A DNA stretch of 35,182 nt from an uncultured Mycoplasmatota bacterium. Its GTDB lineage: Bacteria > Bacillota_I > Bacilli_A > RF39 > UBA660. The stretch spans positions 1-35,182 of the forward strand of contig CAOKBR010000008.1 in NCBI GenBank assembly GCA_948466735.1, in the 5' to 3' direction. The translations under genes and the position numbers were made by a program. Of the stretch, positions 17,310 to 25,650 are shown in pieces. How positions within the stretch are numbered: position 1 is the stretch's first letter; each line of letters starts with the position of its first letter. The notes under the pieces were generated by a model that did not search any database, was not told where the DNA came from, and saw only the letters and a program-made list of their open reading frames with translations.

Positions 17310-18140
17310 TTAAAAACGATTTTTATAGCTACAATGTTTACACAATGCTTCTATTGCACACCGATTTTGAAAGCCTTCAATCATTTTCCTTGTTCTTTCA
17401 CCATCTAAAATGGTAGATAAATCTTCCTCTAAAATGTTTCCTAAGACTATTTCTCCCTCGCCATCTAGACAACACGGTACAATAGTTCCATCAACTAAAA
17501 TAGCAATGTGACTTTTTAGCCCGTAGCAATAACCATTTTCTTCTACTTCGTTTTCTAAACTAGGCCATGTAAATTGATTTTCTTTATCCAAAAATACTCT
17601 AGGGACTAGTTCAATATTTTTTTCCACAGTTATTGTTGATAACTTTTTATCATCTAAGTGATAATGATTTGCTAGATTATCAATAATCTTTTGTGTTGTT
17701 TCATCAAATTTTTGATTTTTTAAGGTCCATATACGGTAAATTATCGTTATTTTTTCTTTTAATTCATCACATGATGAAAACACATCATTAAAATAATTAG
17801 GATTTTTTTGTTCACAATGTAAGGATACATTAATATGTTTAATGCAAGAACTAGATTTTAATAAGGGTAACTTTTCTTTTAATAAAATTCCATTAGTCGT
17901 AATATTTACAAAAAAACCATATTTCGTTGCTAAAGATAAAAGGACATCAAGGTCTTGATGAAGTAGAGGTTCTCCTTTAACATGAAGGTAAATTGTGTTG
18001 GTGTATCCTTTAATTTTCTTTAAAATTTCTTTAAAGTTTTCCTTACTCATCTGTTTTTTTACTCTTTTAGTATTATGACAAAAAGAACAATTTAAGTTAC
18101 AAAGATTAGTAATTTCAATATATATTCGTTTTAATTTCAT
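17310..18140 (-). CDS. Radical SAM/SPASM domain protein
   Basis: A 276-residue radical SAM enzyme. The [4Fe-4S] cluster ligands are C14, C18 and C21 in CNLNCSFC, followed by the GEPLL motif (56-60). The C-terminal SPASM-like part holds C205, C223, C224, C261, C267 and C270 around DGTIVPCCLDGEG, fitting auxiliary Fe-S binding. SPASM enzymes often modify peptides (sactipeptides, mycofactocin) or act in anaerobic sulfatase maturation, but no precursor peptide or sulfatase is visible next door, so the substrate is unknown. Its ATG overlaps the uvrB stop (TAATG), a tight coupling that makes co-expression with repair genes likely. An oxygen-labile cluster suits an anaerobe. Confidence 0.85.
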   Translation of the reverse strand: MKLKRIYIEITNLCNLNCSFCHNTKRVKKQMSKENFKEILKKIKGYTNTIYLHVKGEPLLHQDLDVLLSLATKYGFFVNITTNGILLKEKLPLLKSSSCIKHINVSLHCEQKNPNYFNDVFSSCDELKEKITIIYRIWTLKNQKFDETTQKIIDNLANHYHLDDKKLSTITVEKNIELVPRVFLDKENQFTWPSLENEVEENGYCYGLKSHIAILVDGTIVPCCLDGEGEIVLGNILEEDLSTILDGERTRKMIEGFQNRCAIEALCKHCSYKNRF

Positions 18141-20095
18141 TATTCATCACTTTTTAGCTCAAACAAAGCATCACGTAATTCCATTGCTCTTTCAAAGTCT
18201 AAGTTCTTTGCTGCCTCTTTCATTTCTTGTTCTAGTACTTCTATCATCTTTTCTCTTTCTTGTTTTGTTTGTTTTTTCTTGGTTTTCTTATTTTGTTTTG
18301 TATCTACATTACTTACAACTTCTCTAATTTCTTTTTGAATAGTTTGTGGCGTAATACCATGAACTCTATTATATTCTTCTTGAATTTTTCTACGACGTGC
18401 AGTCTCCGTCATCGCTTGATTCATACTATCTGTAATTTTATCAGCGTACATAATTACATGACCTTTAGCATTTCTAGCACATCTTCCAATTGTTTGAATT
18501 AAGCTTCGATTACTTCTTAAGAATCCTTCTTTATCAGCATCAAGTATGGCAATTAAGGATACTTCTGGTATATCAATTCCTTCACGTAAAAGGTTAATAC
18601 CAACGACAACATCATATTTTCCTTGCCGCAAATCATGAATAATTTGTAATCGTTCTAGTGTCTTAACTTCGGTATGTAAATAAGCTACTTTTATTTCTAA
18701 TTCTTTTAAATAATTGGTTAATTCTTCGGCCATACGAATGGTTAGTGTCGTAATTAAAGTACGTTCATTTAATTCAATTCGTTTTCTAATTTCTTCAATT
18801 AAATCATCGATTTGACCTTCTGTTTTTCTAACTTCTACTGTTGGGTCTAATAATCCCGTAGGTCTAATGATTTGTTCAATAAACATATTGTTAGTTTTTT
18901 CTAGTTCGTAATCTCCAGGTGTAGCTGATACATAAATGGCTTGATTAATTTTTTTCTCAAACTCATCAAATTTTAAAGGACGGTTATCTAAGGCACTAGG
19001 TAGTCGAAATCCATAGTCAACAAGATTCATTTTTCTAGCACGGTCTCCATTATACATTCCTCTAACTTGAGGCAGGGTAACATGCGATTCATCTACAACA
19101 AGAAGGAAATCTTTGGGAAAGAAATCAATTAATGTCGTTGGGGTTTCTCCTTCACTTCTTCCTGCCATATGTCTTGAATAATTTTCTACACCATGACAAA
19201 AACCAGTTTCCTCTAGCATTTCTAAGTCGTATCTTGTTCTTTGTTCAAGTCGCTGATAAGCTAAAAGATTGTTCTCTTTTTTTAATACTTCTAATCGCTC
19301 CTTCAACTCTTCTTTAATGGTAACTAGGGCATGTTGTAATTTTTCATCACTAGTAACGAAAAGACTAGCAGGGAAAATACTAATGGTCTTTTTGTTATTT
19401 AAAATAGCTCCTGATAAAGTATCAATCTCACTAATTCTATCAACTTCATCACCAAAAAATTCAATGCGATACCCTGTTGTTCTTTGATATGTTGGAATAA
19501 TTTCTAAAACATCTCCTCGTACTCTAAAAGTACCACGTTTAAAATCATAATCGTTTCGCTCATATAACATTTCTACTAGTTTTACCAAAATTTTGTTTCG
19601 CTCTACTTTATCGCCAACATTGATAGTTAATAATTTATTTAAATATTCTTCTACTTCACCAATTCCATAAATACAAGATACACTAGCAACAACTATAACA
19701 TCACGACGAGATAATAAGGCACTAGTAGCAGAATGTCTTAATTCATCAATTTCATCGTTAATGGATGAATCTTTTTCTATATAAGTATCAGTACTAGGAA
19801 CATAAGCCTCTGGTTGGAAATAATCGTAATAAGATACAAAATATTCAACACGATTATTGGGAAATAATTCTTTAAATTCTGAATATAATTGTCCTGCTAA
19901 AGTTTTATTATGGGCTAAAACTAAAGTTGGTTTATTTACTTCTTGAATAACGTTAGCTATCGTAAACGTTTTTCCTGTTCCTGTTGCGCCTAATAAAACT
20001 TGTTCTTTTTTCCCTTCTTTTATTCCTTTTACTAATTGATGAATTGCTTCTGGTTGATCTCCATTAGGTGTATATTTTGATACTAATTCAAACAT
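18140..20095 (-). CDS. uvrB: UvrB, excinuclease ABC subunit B
   Basis: Helicase-like damage-verification subunit of nucleotide excision repair, receiving DNA from UvrA and recruiting UvrC. The 651 residues include Walker A GATGTGKT (36-43), the beta-hairpin [12 protein letters not shown] that clamps DNA, the DESHV helicase box, and the late helicase motifs [11 protein letters not shown]. The C-terminal UVR domain with [14 protein letters not shown] binds UvrC and UvrA. The frame opens at 20113, but the ATG at 20095 has an AGAGGCG site six bases upstream and gives the canonical [18 protein letters not shown] start. It heads the unit continuing through the radical SAM gene. Confidence 0.98.
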   Translation of the reverse strand: MFELVSKYTPNGDQPEAIHQLVKGIKEGKKEQVLLGATGTGKTFTIANVIQEVNKPTLVLAHNKTLAGQLYSEFKELFPNNRVEYFVSYYDYFQPEAYVPSTDTYIEKDSSINDEIDELRHSATSALLSRRDVIVVASVSCIYGIGEVEEYLNKLLTINVGDKVERNKILVKLVEMLYERNDYDFKRGTFRVRGDVLEIIPTYQRTTGYRIEFFGDEVDRISEIDTLSGAILNNKKTISIFPASLFVTSDEKLQHALVTIKEELKERLEVLKKENNLLAYQRLEQRTRYDLEMLEETGFCHGVENYSRHMAGRSEGETPTTLIDFFPKDFLLVVDESHVTLPQVRGMYNGDRARKMNLVDYGFRLPSALDNRPLKFDEFEKKINQAIYVSATPGDYELEKTNNMFIEQIIRPTGLLDPTVEVRKTEGQIDDLIEEIRKRIELNERTLITTLTIRMAEELTNYLKELEIKVAYLHTEVKTLERLQIIHDLRQGKYDVVVGINLLREGIDIPEVSLIAILDADKEGFLRSNRSLIQTIGRCARNAKGHVIMYADKITDSMNQAMTETARRRKIQEEYNRVHGITPQTIQKEIREVVSNVDTKQNKKTKKKQTKQEREKMIEVLEQEMKEAAKNLDFERAMELRDALFELKSDE

Positions 20096-20206
20096 TTTAA
20101 CGCCTCTATTCATTATTTTTTTGAACTAAATAATATTAAACATAACCATTTTTTATCATCTTTAATTATTTGCTGCTGTAATAATTATAAATCCGTAATA
20201 TTTTTA

Positions 20207-20566
20207 TTATTTTTTAATGATTCCATTTGCATTCCATTCTATTTTATATTGGTAGTTTTCATTCTTCTTTAATCTCTCAAATTCTTTAATTAGATATAAT
20301 TTAAATTCAGAACTAATCCAACTTGCAAATTCAAAAGCTATATCACTTCTAACAAATGTTCCGTCATCATATTTTCTCAACTTAGATATTATCCCAATTG
20401 CGTTTATTTCTCTAATCCATTTTTGTGGTAACTTAGTAAATGCATGTCTACCAGCTTCGTTTTTAAACTGGTTGAATTCGACTAGTTTAAAATTTTTATT
20501 ATTTAATTCTTCCCAATCGCCTAAATGTAAAAGAGTTTCTTTATTATGCATCCAATTTTTTACATT
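20207..20566 (-). pseudogene. KilA-N domain remnant (truncated at both ends)
   Basis: The translated stretch is the C-terminal part of a KilA-N DNA-binding domain, found in phage and mobile-element proteins: LGDWEELNNKNFKLVEF, NEAGRHAFTKLPQKWI and the near-invariant IAFEFASWISSEFKLYLIKEF. The recognisable homology starts before the first ATG (20551), since the preceding in-frame codons read VKNWM, matching the domain's usual VIKNWMRN. Nothing corresponding to the N-terminal part of the domain remains. The 3' side ends about 20 residues after the domain, where full-length relatives continue for over 100 residues. It is best read as a decayed phage-type gene rather than an intact 114-residue protein. 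Confidence 0.7.
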
Positions 20567-20580
20567 TTGTAAAATCTTGT

Positions 20581-21324
20581 TTATTTTAACACTTTTTTCG
20601 TATCTTCCTTCGTTAAATCATACAATTGTTTTTCTTGATACACACCCTTTGGTATATCAAAATGATTAATTACTATCTCATCATCTAACAATAAAACCTT
20701 ATTTGGTGTTTTGTACACAATAGAAGTATCATAAAAATAATCAATAGAAATGGTTTTTATCGAAATTGAAATTTCATTATCTATTTCTTTAAACGTTTGA
20801 TCAATTACAAAAGCTAATTTTTCTTGCTTTTTATCTTGATATAAATAATAAGTTTCCTTCTCTTCATAAACAAAATTGCCTTGTAGTGATTCATAGTTTT
20901 CATTAATTACTACAACTTCACTTTTTTTAATTAAAGATTTTGGAATATAATCAAAAGAAATATCCATCACTTCATCTTTTAATGATTCCATTTCCCTAGA
21001 AGTAGTAATCGTTTCCTCTTTTTTATTCATTAAATACTTTTTACTCTCATCTACATCTTTAAAATAAAGTGAAATTCCTTCTAATGGAGTATCTTCATCG
21101 ATAAAATATTCAAAGTTTTCATCGCGTTTAACAGGAATAAAACTTTGATACCCAGTAGTTAATTTTTTTAATTTGTTCGTATCCATTTCAATGGTAACGT
21201 TAGTTCTATTTTCATCATCGATTGATACATGATAAGTATCCATAGAATCTTTACTACACCCAATAAATAAAATACTAAAAGTAATCGAGGTAACAGTTAC
21301 AAAATATTGTAATTTTAAATTCAT
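20581..21324 (-). CDS. Putative lipoprotein of unknown function
   Basis: About 247 residues. The N-terminus has a hydrophobic segment ending in a lipobox-like LFIGC, so the cysteine near residue 23 should be lipidated after Lgt and signal peptidase II action. The rest is acidic and lysine-rich with alternating hydrophobic residues, fitting a beta-rich extracytoplasmic domain; I recognise no family. The frame can begin at a GTG (21327), but the adjacent ATG is equally well placed behind an AGGAGG site. It has its own promoter. The KilA-N remnant lies immediately downstream. Confidence 0.6.
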   Translation of the reverse strand: MNLKLQYFVTVTSITFSILFIGCSKDSMDTYHVSIDDENRTNVTIEMDTNKLKKLTTGYQSFIPVKRDENFEYFIDEDTPLEGISLYFKDVDESKKYLMNKKEETITTSREMESLKDEVMDISFDYIPKSLIKKSEVVVINENYESLQGNFVYEEKETYYLYQDKKQEKLAFVIDQTFKEIDNEISISIKTISIDYFYDTSIVYKTPNKVLLLDDEIVINHFDIPKGVYQEKQLYDLTKEDTKKVLK

Positions 21325-21359
21325 CACACTACTCCTCCTAAGGTAAATTTATGACTTTT

Positions 21360-21388
21360 ATCATAGCATACAAATATAAATATGACAA
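21360..21388 (-). promoter_or_regulatory. Promoter of the lipoprotein gene at 20581
   Basis: Minus-strand -35 TTGTCA (21383-21388), 17-base spacer, -10 TATGAT (21360-21365) with an upstream TGC. Each hexamer matches the housekeeping consensus at five of six positions. Confidence 0.65.
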
Positions 21389-21411
21389 TATTTATCCACT
21401 ATTAAAAACTT

Positions 21412-22164
21412 TTATTTTCTTAACGTATAAACTTCATTTACTCCTTTAGTCGATGATGCTGGAACCTTTGTAATATCCATTCCTAAACTTTTAAATTGAT
21501 CCTTTTCTTTGTATAATCCATTAAATCCATAATAAGCTTGAATCTCATCAACCATTAACTTTTCTAAAAAAGCCTGATATTCTCTAGGATTAAGAGAAAT
21601 CCAATCATAAATATTAGAAGTTAATAACAATTGATAATTTCCTTTTTTAATATCACTTTCTAAAGTAAGTAAATTTTTAAGGTATATTAAAGGTAATTTT
21701 CTATATTTTAATTTTTCTTGTAATATTTCATAATAATTATCTTCAAAATAGGGAATAATTCTTCCAGTTTGATAGTTTTCTTGATGCTTTGAAATAATGG
21801 AATATAACAAATAATCTACCAGTTGTTCTTGGCTTAAAAAACTTAATTGTTCTTGAATAAAACTAGGAAGATGGGAAAATACTTTTTCTAAAATTTCTTT
21901 ATTCTTTTTATCTTTAGTTAAATATAAAGACTTAAACTCTTCTTTACTTAAATATTTTAAACAATAGAATTTAAGAACAAAGAAAGGATAGGTATTAGGA
22001 TTGCTATCATATAAATCAATCTTTTTGGCACCATATAAAACACTAGAAAAATATTGATCTCCACTTCCTAAAACAGATAGCACATTAGCCCCATCAAAAT
22101 GATATATTTTTTGATAACTTGTTACATTTTCATTAGTAAAAGCATACACACGATGATTTTTCAA
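21412..22164 (-). CDS. DUF3419 family protein (BtaA-like SAM-dependent transferase fold)
   Basis: About 250 residues with a Rossmann-like SAM-binding start: VLSVLGSGDQYFSSVLYGA followed by the acidic strand KIDLYDSNP and then YPFFVLKFYCLKYLS. This pattern is characteristic of the DUF3419 family, which includes the aminocarboxypropyl transferase BtaA of betaine-lipid synthesis. Which SAM chemistry this short bacterial member performs is unknown; the low similarity beyond the SAM site prevents naming a substrate. No membrane segment is seen. The frame opens at TTG 22179; the TTG at 22164 is preferred because a GGAGGTG site sits six bases before it. Both neighbours are uncharacterised. Confidence 0.65.
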   Translation of the reverse strand: MKNHRVYAFTNENVTSYQKIYHFDGANVLSVLGSGDQYFSSVLYGAKKIDLYDSNPNTYPFFVLKFYCLKYLSKEEFKSLYLTKDKKNKEILEKVFSHLPSFIQEQLSFLSQEQLVDYLLYSIISKHQENYQTGRIIPYFEDNYYEILQEKLKYRKLPLIYLKNLLTLESDIKKGNYQLLLTSNIYDWISLNPREYQAFLEKLMVDEIQAYYGFNGLYKEKDQFKSLGMDITKVPASSTKGVNEVYTLRK

Positions 22165-22249
22165 CAACCACACCTCCAAAATGATTTTTATTTTAGCAAA
22201 ATATCCAACAAAAATCTAGTAAATTTTTAATAAACTTTTATAATGTAAT

Positions 22250-23434
22250 CTAGCTTACTTGCTTCAACTCATCAAACATCTTCGCCATAGTCTCACTATT
22301 GTGAGTTAATTTTTTTATCGTTAAGTCTTCTGCTTTATTATTTGCTAATCGTAAATTATTTTCACTAGAAATTAAGGCATCCTTTGTTTTTTGTAAGTGG
22401 TCAATTGTTTTATCAATTTCCTCAATCGCTTTTTTAAATTTATCACTAGCTAGCCGATAATTCCTTGCAAAGCCATCTTTAAAAGAATTCATATTTTCTT
22501 CAAAATGAGCAATATCAATATTTTGATTTTTCACTAGTTCTAACTCCTTCTTATAATCAAGGGATTTTATGGCCATACTTCTAATTAAAGTAATCAACGG
22601 AATAAAAAATTGCGGACGAATCACATACATTTTAGGATACTTATAAGACATATCCACAATGCCATTATTGTAGTATTCATTGTCAATTTCTAAAAGTGAC
22701 ACCAATACGGCATATTCACAATGTTTTTCATTTCTATCTTTATCTAATTCCTTTAAAAAATCTTCATTTTTATGTTTACTTGATGTAGTATCTGCTTCAT
22801 TTTTCATCTCAAACATAATAGAGACTATCTCTACTCCACCATCATCAAAATCTCTAAAAATAAAGTCTCCTTTTGAACCTGTTTTAATATCATTATCCTT
22901 ATCAAAATAGGAATTTTTAAATAATGGTCTTAACTGATTAAACTCATTATTACAATGTTGTTCTAGGCTTTCTCCAATCATTTTAGTCGATTGCCTTGCT
23001 TTAAAATCTTTATAATATGCTAGTTGTTCTTCTTTACTTTTTAATTTTTCTTCATAACTTTCTTTAATATTTTTCTCTTTTAATTGAAATTCACTTTTAT
23101 TTAGTAACAGTTCATTATTTAAACTATCAATTTGCTTATCTTTTTCTAATAAAGTAGTCTTAATGGCTAACTCTTTTTCATTGTCTTTTAATTCTATTTG
23201 GTGTTTTAATTCAGTAATTTCACTAGATTTTTGATTAAGTTCTTCTAAAAATTTCTTTTCTAGATTAGCTTCAGTTATCTTGATGGCATTTTCTTTATCT
23301 TTTTTATATTGTTCTTCTTGATGAGCTAATTCCCTTTCAAACTCTTTATCGCGAATTTGTTTTACAATTGAATCATAGTTTTCTTCACTAATTTGAAAAG
23401 TAGTTCCGCATTTTGGACATTTTATTTCGTTCAC
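22250..23434 (-). CDS. DUF2130 family protein, coiled coil plus nuclease-like domain
   Basis: About 394 residues in three parts. The N-terminus has a half zinc-ribbon CPKCG. Residues about 25-145 are a long charged coiled coil. The rest is the DUF2130 domain. In the latter GESLEQH, GDFIF and FEMKNE are spaced like the E-D-ExK residues of PD-(D/E)XK nucleases (about E158, D190, E209, K211), so a nuclease-like fold is plausible though unproven for the family. A second shorter helical stretch ends the protein. The best start is the GTG at 23434, eight bases after AGGAG, rather than the upstream GTG at 23443, which would overlap that site. It is divergent from the orphan gene at 23556. Confidence 0.8.
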   Translation of the reverse strand: MNEIKCPKCGTTFQISEENYDSIVKQIRDKEFERELAHQEEQYKKDKENAIKITEANLEKKFLEELNQKSSEITELKHQIELKDNEKELAIKTTLLEKDKQIDSLNNELLLNKSEFQLKEKNIKESYEEKLKSKEEQLAYYKDFKARQSTKMIGESLEQHCNNEFNQLRPLFKNSYFDKDNDIKTGSKGDFIFRDFDDGGVEIVSIMFEMKNEADTTSSKHKNEDFLKELDKDRNEKHCEYAVLVSLLEIDNEYYNNGIVDMSYKYPKMYVIRPQFFIPLITLIRSMAIKSLDYKKELELVKNQNIDIAHFEENMNSFKDGFARNYRLASDKFKKAIEEIDKTIDHLQKTKDALISSENNLRLANNKAEDLTIKKLTHNSETMAKMFDELKQVS

Positions 23435-23455
23435 TGTTATCACTCCTTTAGTATT

Positions 23456-23483
23456 ATTATAGGAAGTTTTTTCTAAAATTCAA
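23456..23483 (-). promoter_or_regulatory. Promoter of the DUF2130 gene
   Basis: Minus-strand -35 TTGAAT (23478-23483), 16-base spacer, perfect -10 TATAAT (23456-23461), with the start codon about 22 bases downstream. Confidence 0.65.
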
Positions 23484-23513
23484 GAACAAAATAGCATTAA
23501 TTTTATTACAATA

Positions 23514-23522
23514 TGATATAAT
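23514..23522 (+). promoter_or_regulatory. Extended -10 promoter of the 108-aa orphan
   Basis: TGA-TATAAT on the plus strand, about 33 bases before the ATG at 23556, with no good -35. It lies back to back with the DUF2130 promoter. Confidence 0.5.
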
Positions 23523-23555
23523 AGAATACGCAAGACGAAAGGAAAAAGAAGTATC

Positions 23556-23882
23556 ATGAAAAAAAAGATTGAAAAGGTTTTTTTAGCTAATTTAGTGCAA
23601 GTAACATTTACTACTTCTATTAATCATGTTACTACGCATTATACGAGGTTAATTGATACAAGAATTTTTTATCAAGTAGATTCTACCCATTTTGTAGATA
23701 TTGGGAAGCGAAAAAGATATACATCTAATATAAATGATGCAAAAATTGATGATATTTTAGTTGATCCTAAATCAATTACGCCAGTTCGCCCTATATTAGA
23801 GAAAATGAGAGCAATTAATGAAAAAGAGAGCAAAGTCTCTTTAAAAGTATTAACTAAATTGTTACGTAGAAATCCTGTTTAG
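23556..23882 (+). CDS. Hypothetical protein (108 aa), basic
   Basis: One of only two plus-strand genes in the window. The product is basic, without membrane segments, signal peptide or cysteines, and has a threonine/histidine-rich middle. I recognise no domain. Support for it being real comes from an AAAGGA ribosome site, an extended -10 promoter and a good terminator whose loop contains its TAG stop. It is divergent from the DUF2130 gene and convergent with telA, so it is expressed on its own. Confidence 0.6.
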   Translation: MKKKIEKVFLANLVQVTFTTSINHVTTHYTRLIDTRIFYQVDSTHFVDIGKRKRYTSNINDAKIDDILVDPKSITPVRPILEKMRAINEKESKVSLKVLTKLLRRNPV

Positions 23883-23895
23883 GATTTTTATTTTG
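23870..23895 (+). terminator. Terminator of the 108-aa orphan gene
   Basis: Plus-strand 6-bp stem AAATCC / GGATTT with a 6-nt loop, followed by TTATTTT. The loop contains most of the stop codon. The opposite strand has a poorer T-run, so its effect on telA is less certain. Confidence 0.65.
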
Positions 23896-24938
23896 TATTA
23901 TTTGTTAATTGTTTTATCTTAGCATTTTCTATTTCATTATTTGAGTTTTCTGTTAATTTTTGTAAGAAAGATTGTACATCTTTATCAATAAGAGCATAAA
24001 TTTCATCAGATACCCTAGATTGTTTAAGTCGTTTGATATTTTCTTTTATTCCTTCTTGATTTTGATTTAACAAAGTTTGAAATAAATCCATAATATCATT
24101 TGTTAATTCTCTAGAATCATTTTCAGTAGATAAGCCTTTACCAATTTCCCATTAATGGAATTAAATCATTTTTTGCCATTTCTAAGGCATTTAAAGTAAG
24201 AGAATGGCTTAACATCGTTTGATTAACTTGTAGTAATTGTTGTTTCATTAATTGATTAGATACTTCAAAATGGTTTTTCTTATCCTTTAATAGTTGTACC
24301 CTAGTACGCATTTGTAAAAGTTTAGCATAATCTTCATCACTTGTTGTTAAAGTATTTTCACCTTCTATTTTTTCAAGTTCTAATGTCACCATTTTTAAAT
24401 ACGCTAAGTTTTTTTGATAATAAACAACAATGTAATCTTGAATATGACTATAACCAATTAATTCTTGTGATAAGATTTGAATATTTTCTTCAATAGACTC
24501 TTTTAACCGGGAAACAAAAGACAAATCTATCCTTTTTATGTCAACTTTATTCTCTTTTTTTCTTAGAAACCACTTGGTAAAAAATGATGATTTTTTATTA
24601 TCATTTTTATATATATTTTGTAAGGTTTGATTAATTGTTTCAATGGATTTTTCGATTGGATCGTTAGCAATTAACTTAGGCATTTCGGTATAAATATAAT
24701 CAGCAGAATGAAACAAGGAAGAACCAAGGGATAAAATACTATCTAATTTTGTAGAATCTAGGGTTTCTATTTGCTGATTAGATAATAAGGCTAAGCGTTC
24801 TTCTTGGGTTAGGCTTTCCTCATAATCATATCCTGTTTCTAGTTCAATTTTTAGTTTTTCTAAATCAACATTCATCTTTTTGGCTAATTTTTCTAAGACT
24901 TTACTATCATTTAATTTAGAACCAAATAAAATATCCAT
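23888..24938 (-). pseudogene. telA: TelA-like (toxic anion resistance family) gene with a frameshift
   Basis: Two frames together make one TelA/KlaA-family protein. The first encodes 266 residues with the family's central pattern, including LLQMRTRVQLLKDKK and the ALEMAKNDLIPLM stretch. It then stops at TAA 24138-24140. Reading shifted by one base at the GGGAAA run (about 24145-24147) continues as IGKGLSTEN and on to NDIMDLFQTLLNQNQEG and DKDVQSFLQKL, the expected C-terminal helices, ending at 23888. The family is predicted cytosolic and coiled-coil-rich, linked to tellurite and cell-envelope stress; its mechanism is unsettled. A sequencing or assembly indel in the homopolymers is as likely as true inactivation. 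The thioredoxin-like gene is 16 bases upstream in the same unit. Confidence 0.7.
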
Positions 24939-24954
24939 CAGTAGAAAATTCTTC

Positions 24955-25557
24955 TTAATTACAATTGGTACATAAGTTATCGTTTACTGGATTCATCATT
25001 TTTTCTAATTTTTCTTTTAAATCTTTTACCTCATCCTCTGTCCAGTAATCACTAGGTTTCTCGTGTCCTTTCGTATCCCATGCCGTCTCATCATCAAAGC
25101 CAATAATTTCTGATGAATCTACGGTAATCACACTAGGAGCATAAATTCTTTTGTTACCTTCTTCATCATATTGTAAATAATCTTCTAAAAGAGAAACAAT
25201 TTGTTGATATTCTTCAGTATTATTTTTTCTATCTTCTTTAATGTTATAATAATAAATTTTGTTAATTCCAATGTCTTTTGCTACTTCATTTAAATACTTA
25301 ACATATCTTTGGCACCATGGACACTCTGGAAATCCTAAATAAACTACTCCACGTCCATTTTCTAAAATTTTAATAATTTGATTAATATCGCGATATACAA
25401 AAACATTATCTTCCTCTACTTCTGTATATTCTTTAGCAAATTTTTGATTATCTGTTTCCCTTTTTTCTATAGGGTTTCCTATTCTAAATATAATAGCCAC
25501 AACAATAATTAAGGCTAACCCTATAATTATTCCAATTCCTAATTTTCCTTTTTTCAT
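24955..25557 (-). CDS. Membrane-anchored thioredoxin-like protein
   Basis: A 200-residue protein with an N-terminal membrane anchor (residues about 7-25) and an extracytoplasmic thioredoxin-like fold. The redox motif is CPWC (79-82) in LGFPECPWCQRY and the cis-proline region is YAPSVI (139-144). The layout resembles bacteriocin-accessory/PedC-type thioredoxins, but no bacteriocin gene is nearby. A second pair, C196 and C199 in the C-terminal CTNC, could form an internal relay or bind metal. AAAGGAA precedes the ATG. It leads a short unit with the TelA-like gene and has its own promoter. A role in disulfide exchange outside the membrane is inferred. Confidence 0.75.
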   Translation of the reverse strand: MKKGKLGIGIIIGLALIIVVAIIFRIGNPIEKRETDNQKFAKEYTEVEEDNVFVYRDINQIIKILENGRGVVYLGFPECPWCQRYVKYLNEVAKDIGINKIYYYNIKEDRKNNTEEYQQIVSLLEDYLQYDEEGNKRIYAPSVITVDSSEIIGFDDETAWDTKGHEKPSDYWTEDEVKDLKEKLEKMMNPVNDNLCTNCN

Positions 25558-25581
25558 TGCAAATTCCTTTCCTTTAGGGAT

Positions 25582-25610
25582 ATTCTAGCAAGAATTTTAA
25601 AATATTACAA
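25582..25610 (-). promoter_or_regulatory. Promoter of the thioredoxin-like/telA unit
   Basis: Minus-strand -35 TTGTAA (25605-25610), 17-base spacer, -10 TAGAAT (25582-25587) preceded by TGC. It lies just after the terminator of the upstream XRE gene. Confidence 0.6.
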
Positions 25611-25624
25611 TAAATTTAAGGTAG

Positions 25625-25650
25625 AAAAAACTCAACTTGAGGTTGAGTTT
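25625..25650 (-). terminator. Strong terminator after the XRE regulator
   Basis: A perfect 9-bp stem (AAACTCAAC / GTTGAGTTT) with a 5-nt loop is followed by a T-run on the minus strand. It overlaps the stop codon of the XRE gene and should end the long prfB-ftsEX transcript. Confidence 0.9.

Noticed and set aside
20207-20551. Intact 114-residue KilA-N protein
   Set aside because: Both domain ends are cut, and recognisable homology starts before the first ATG.
23888-24091. Stand-alone 67-residue gene
   Set aside because: Its sequence is the C-terminal continuation of the TelA-like protein in a shifted frame, and the homology extends upstream of its ATG.
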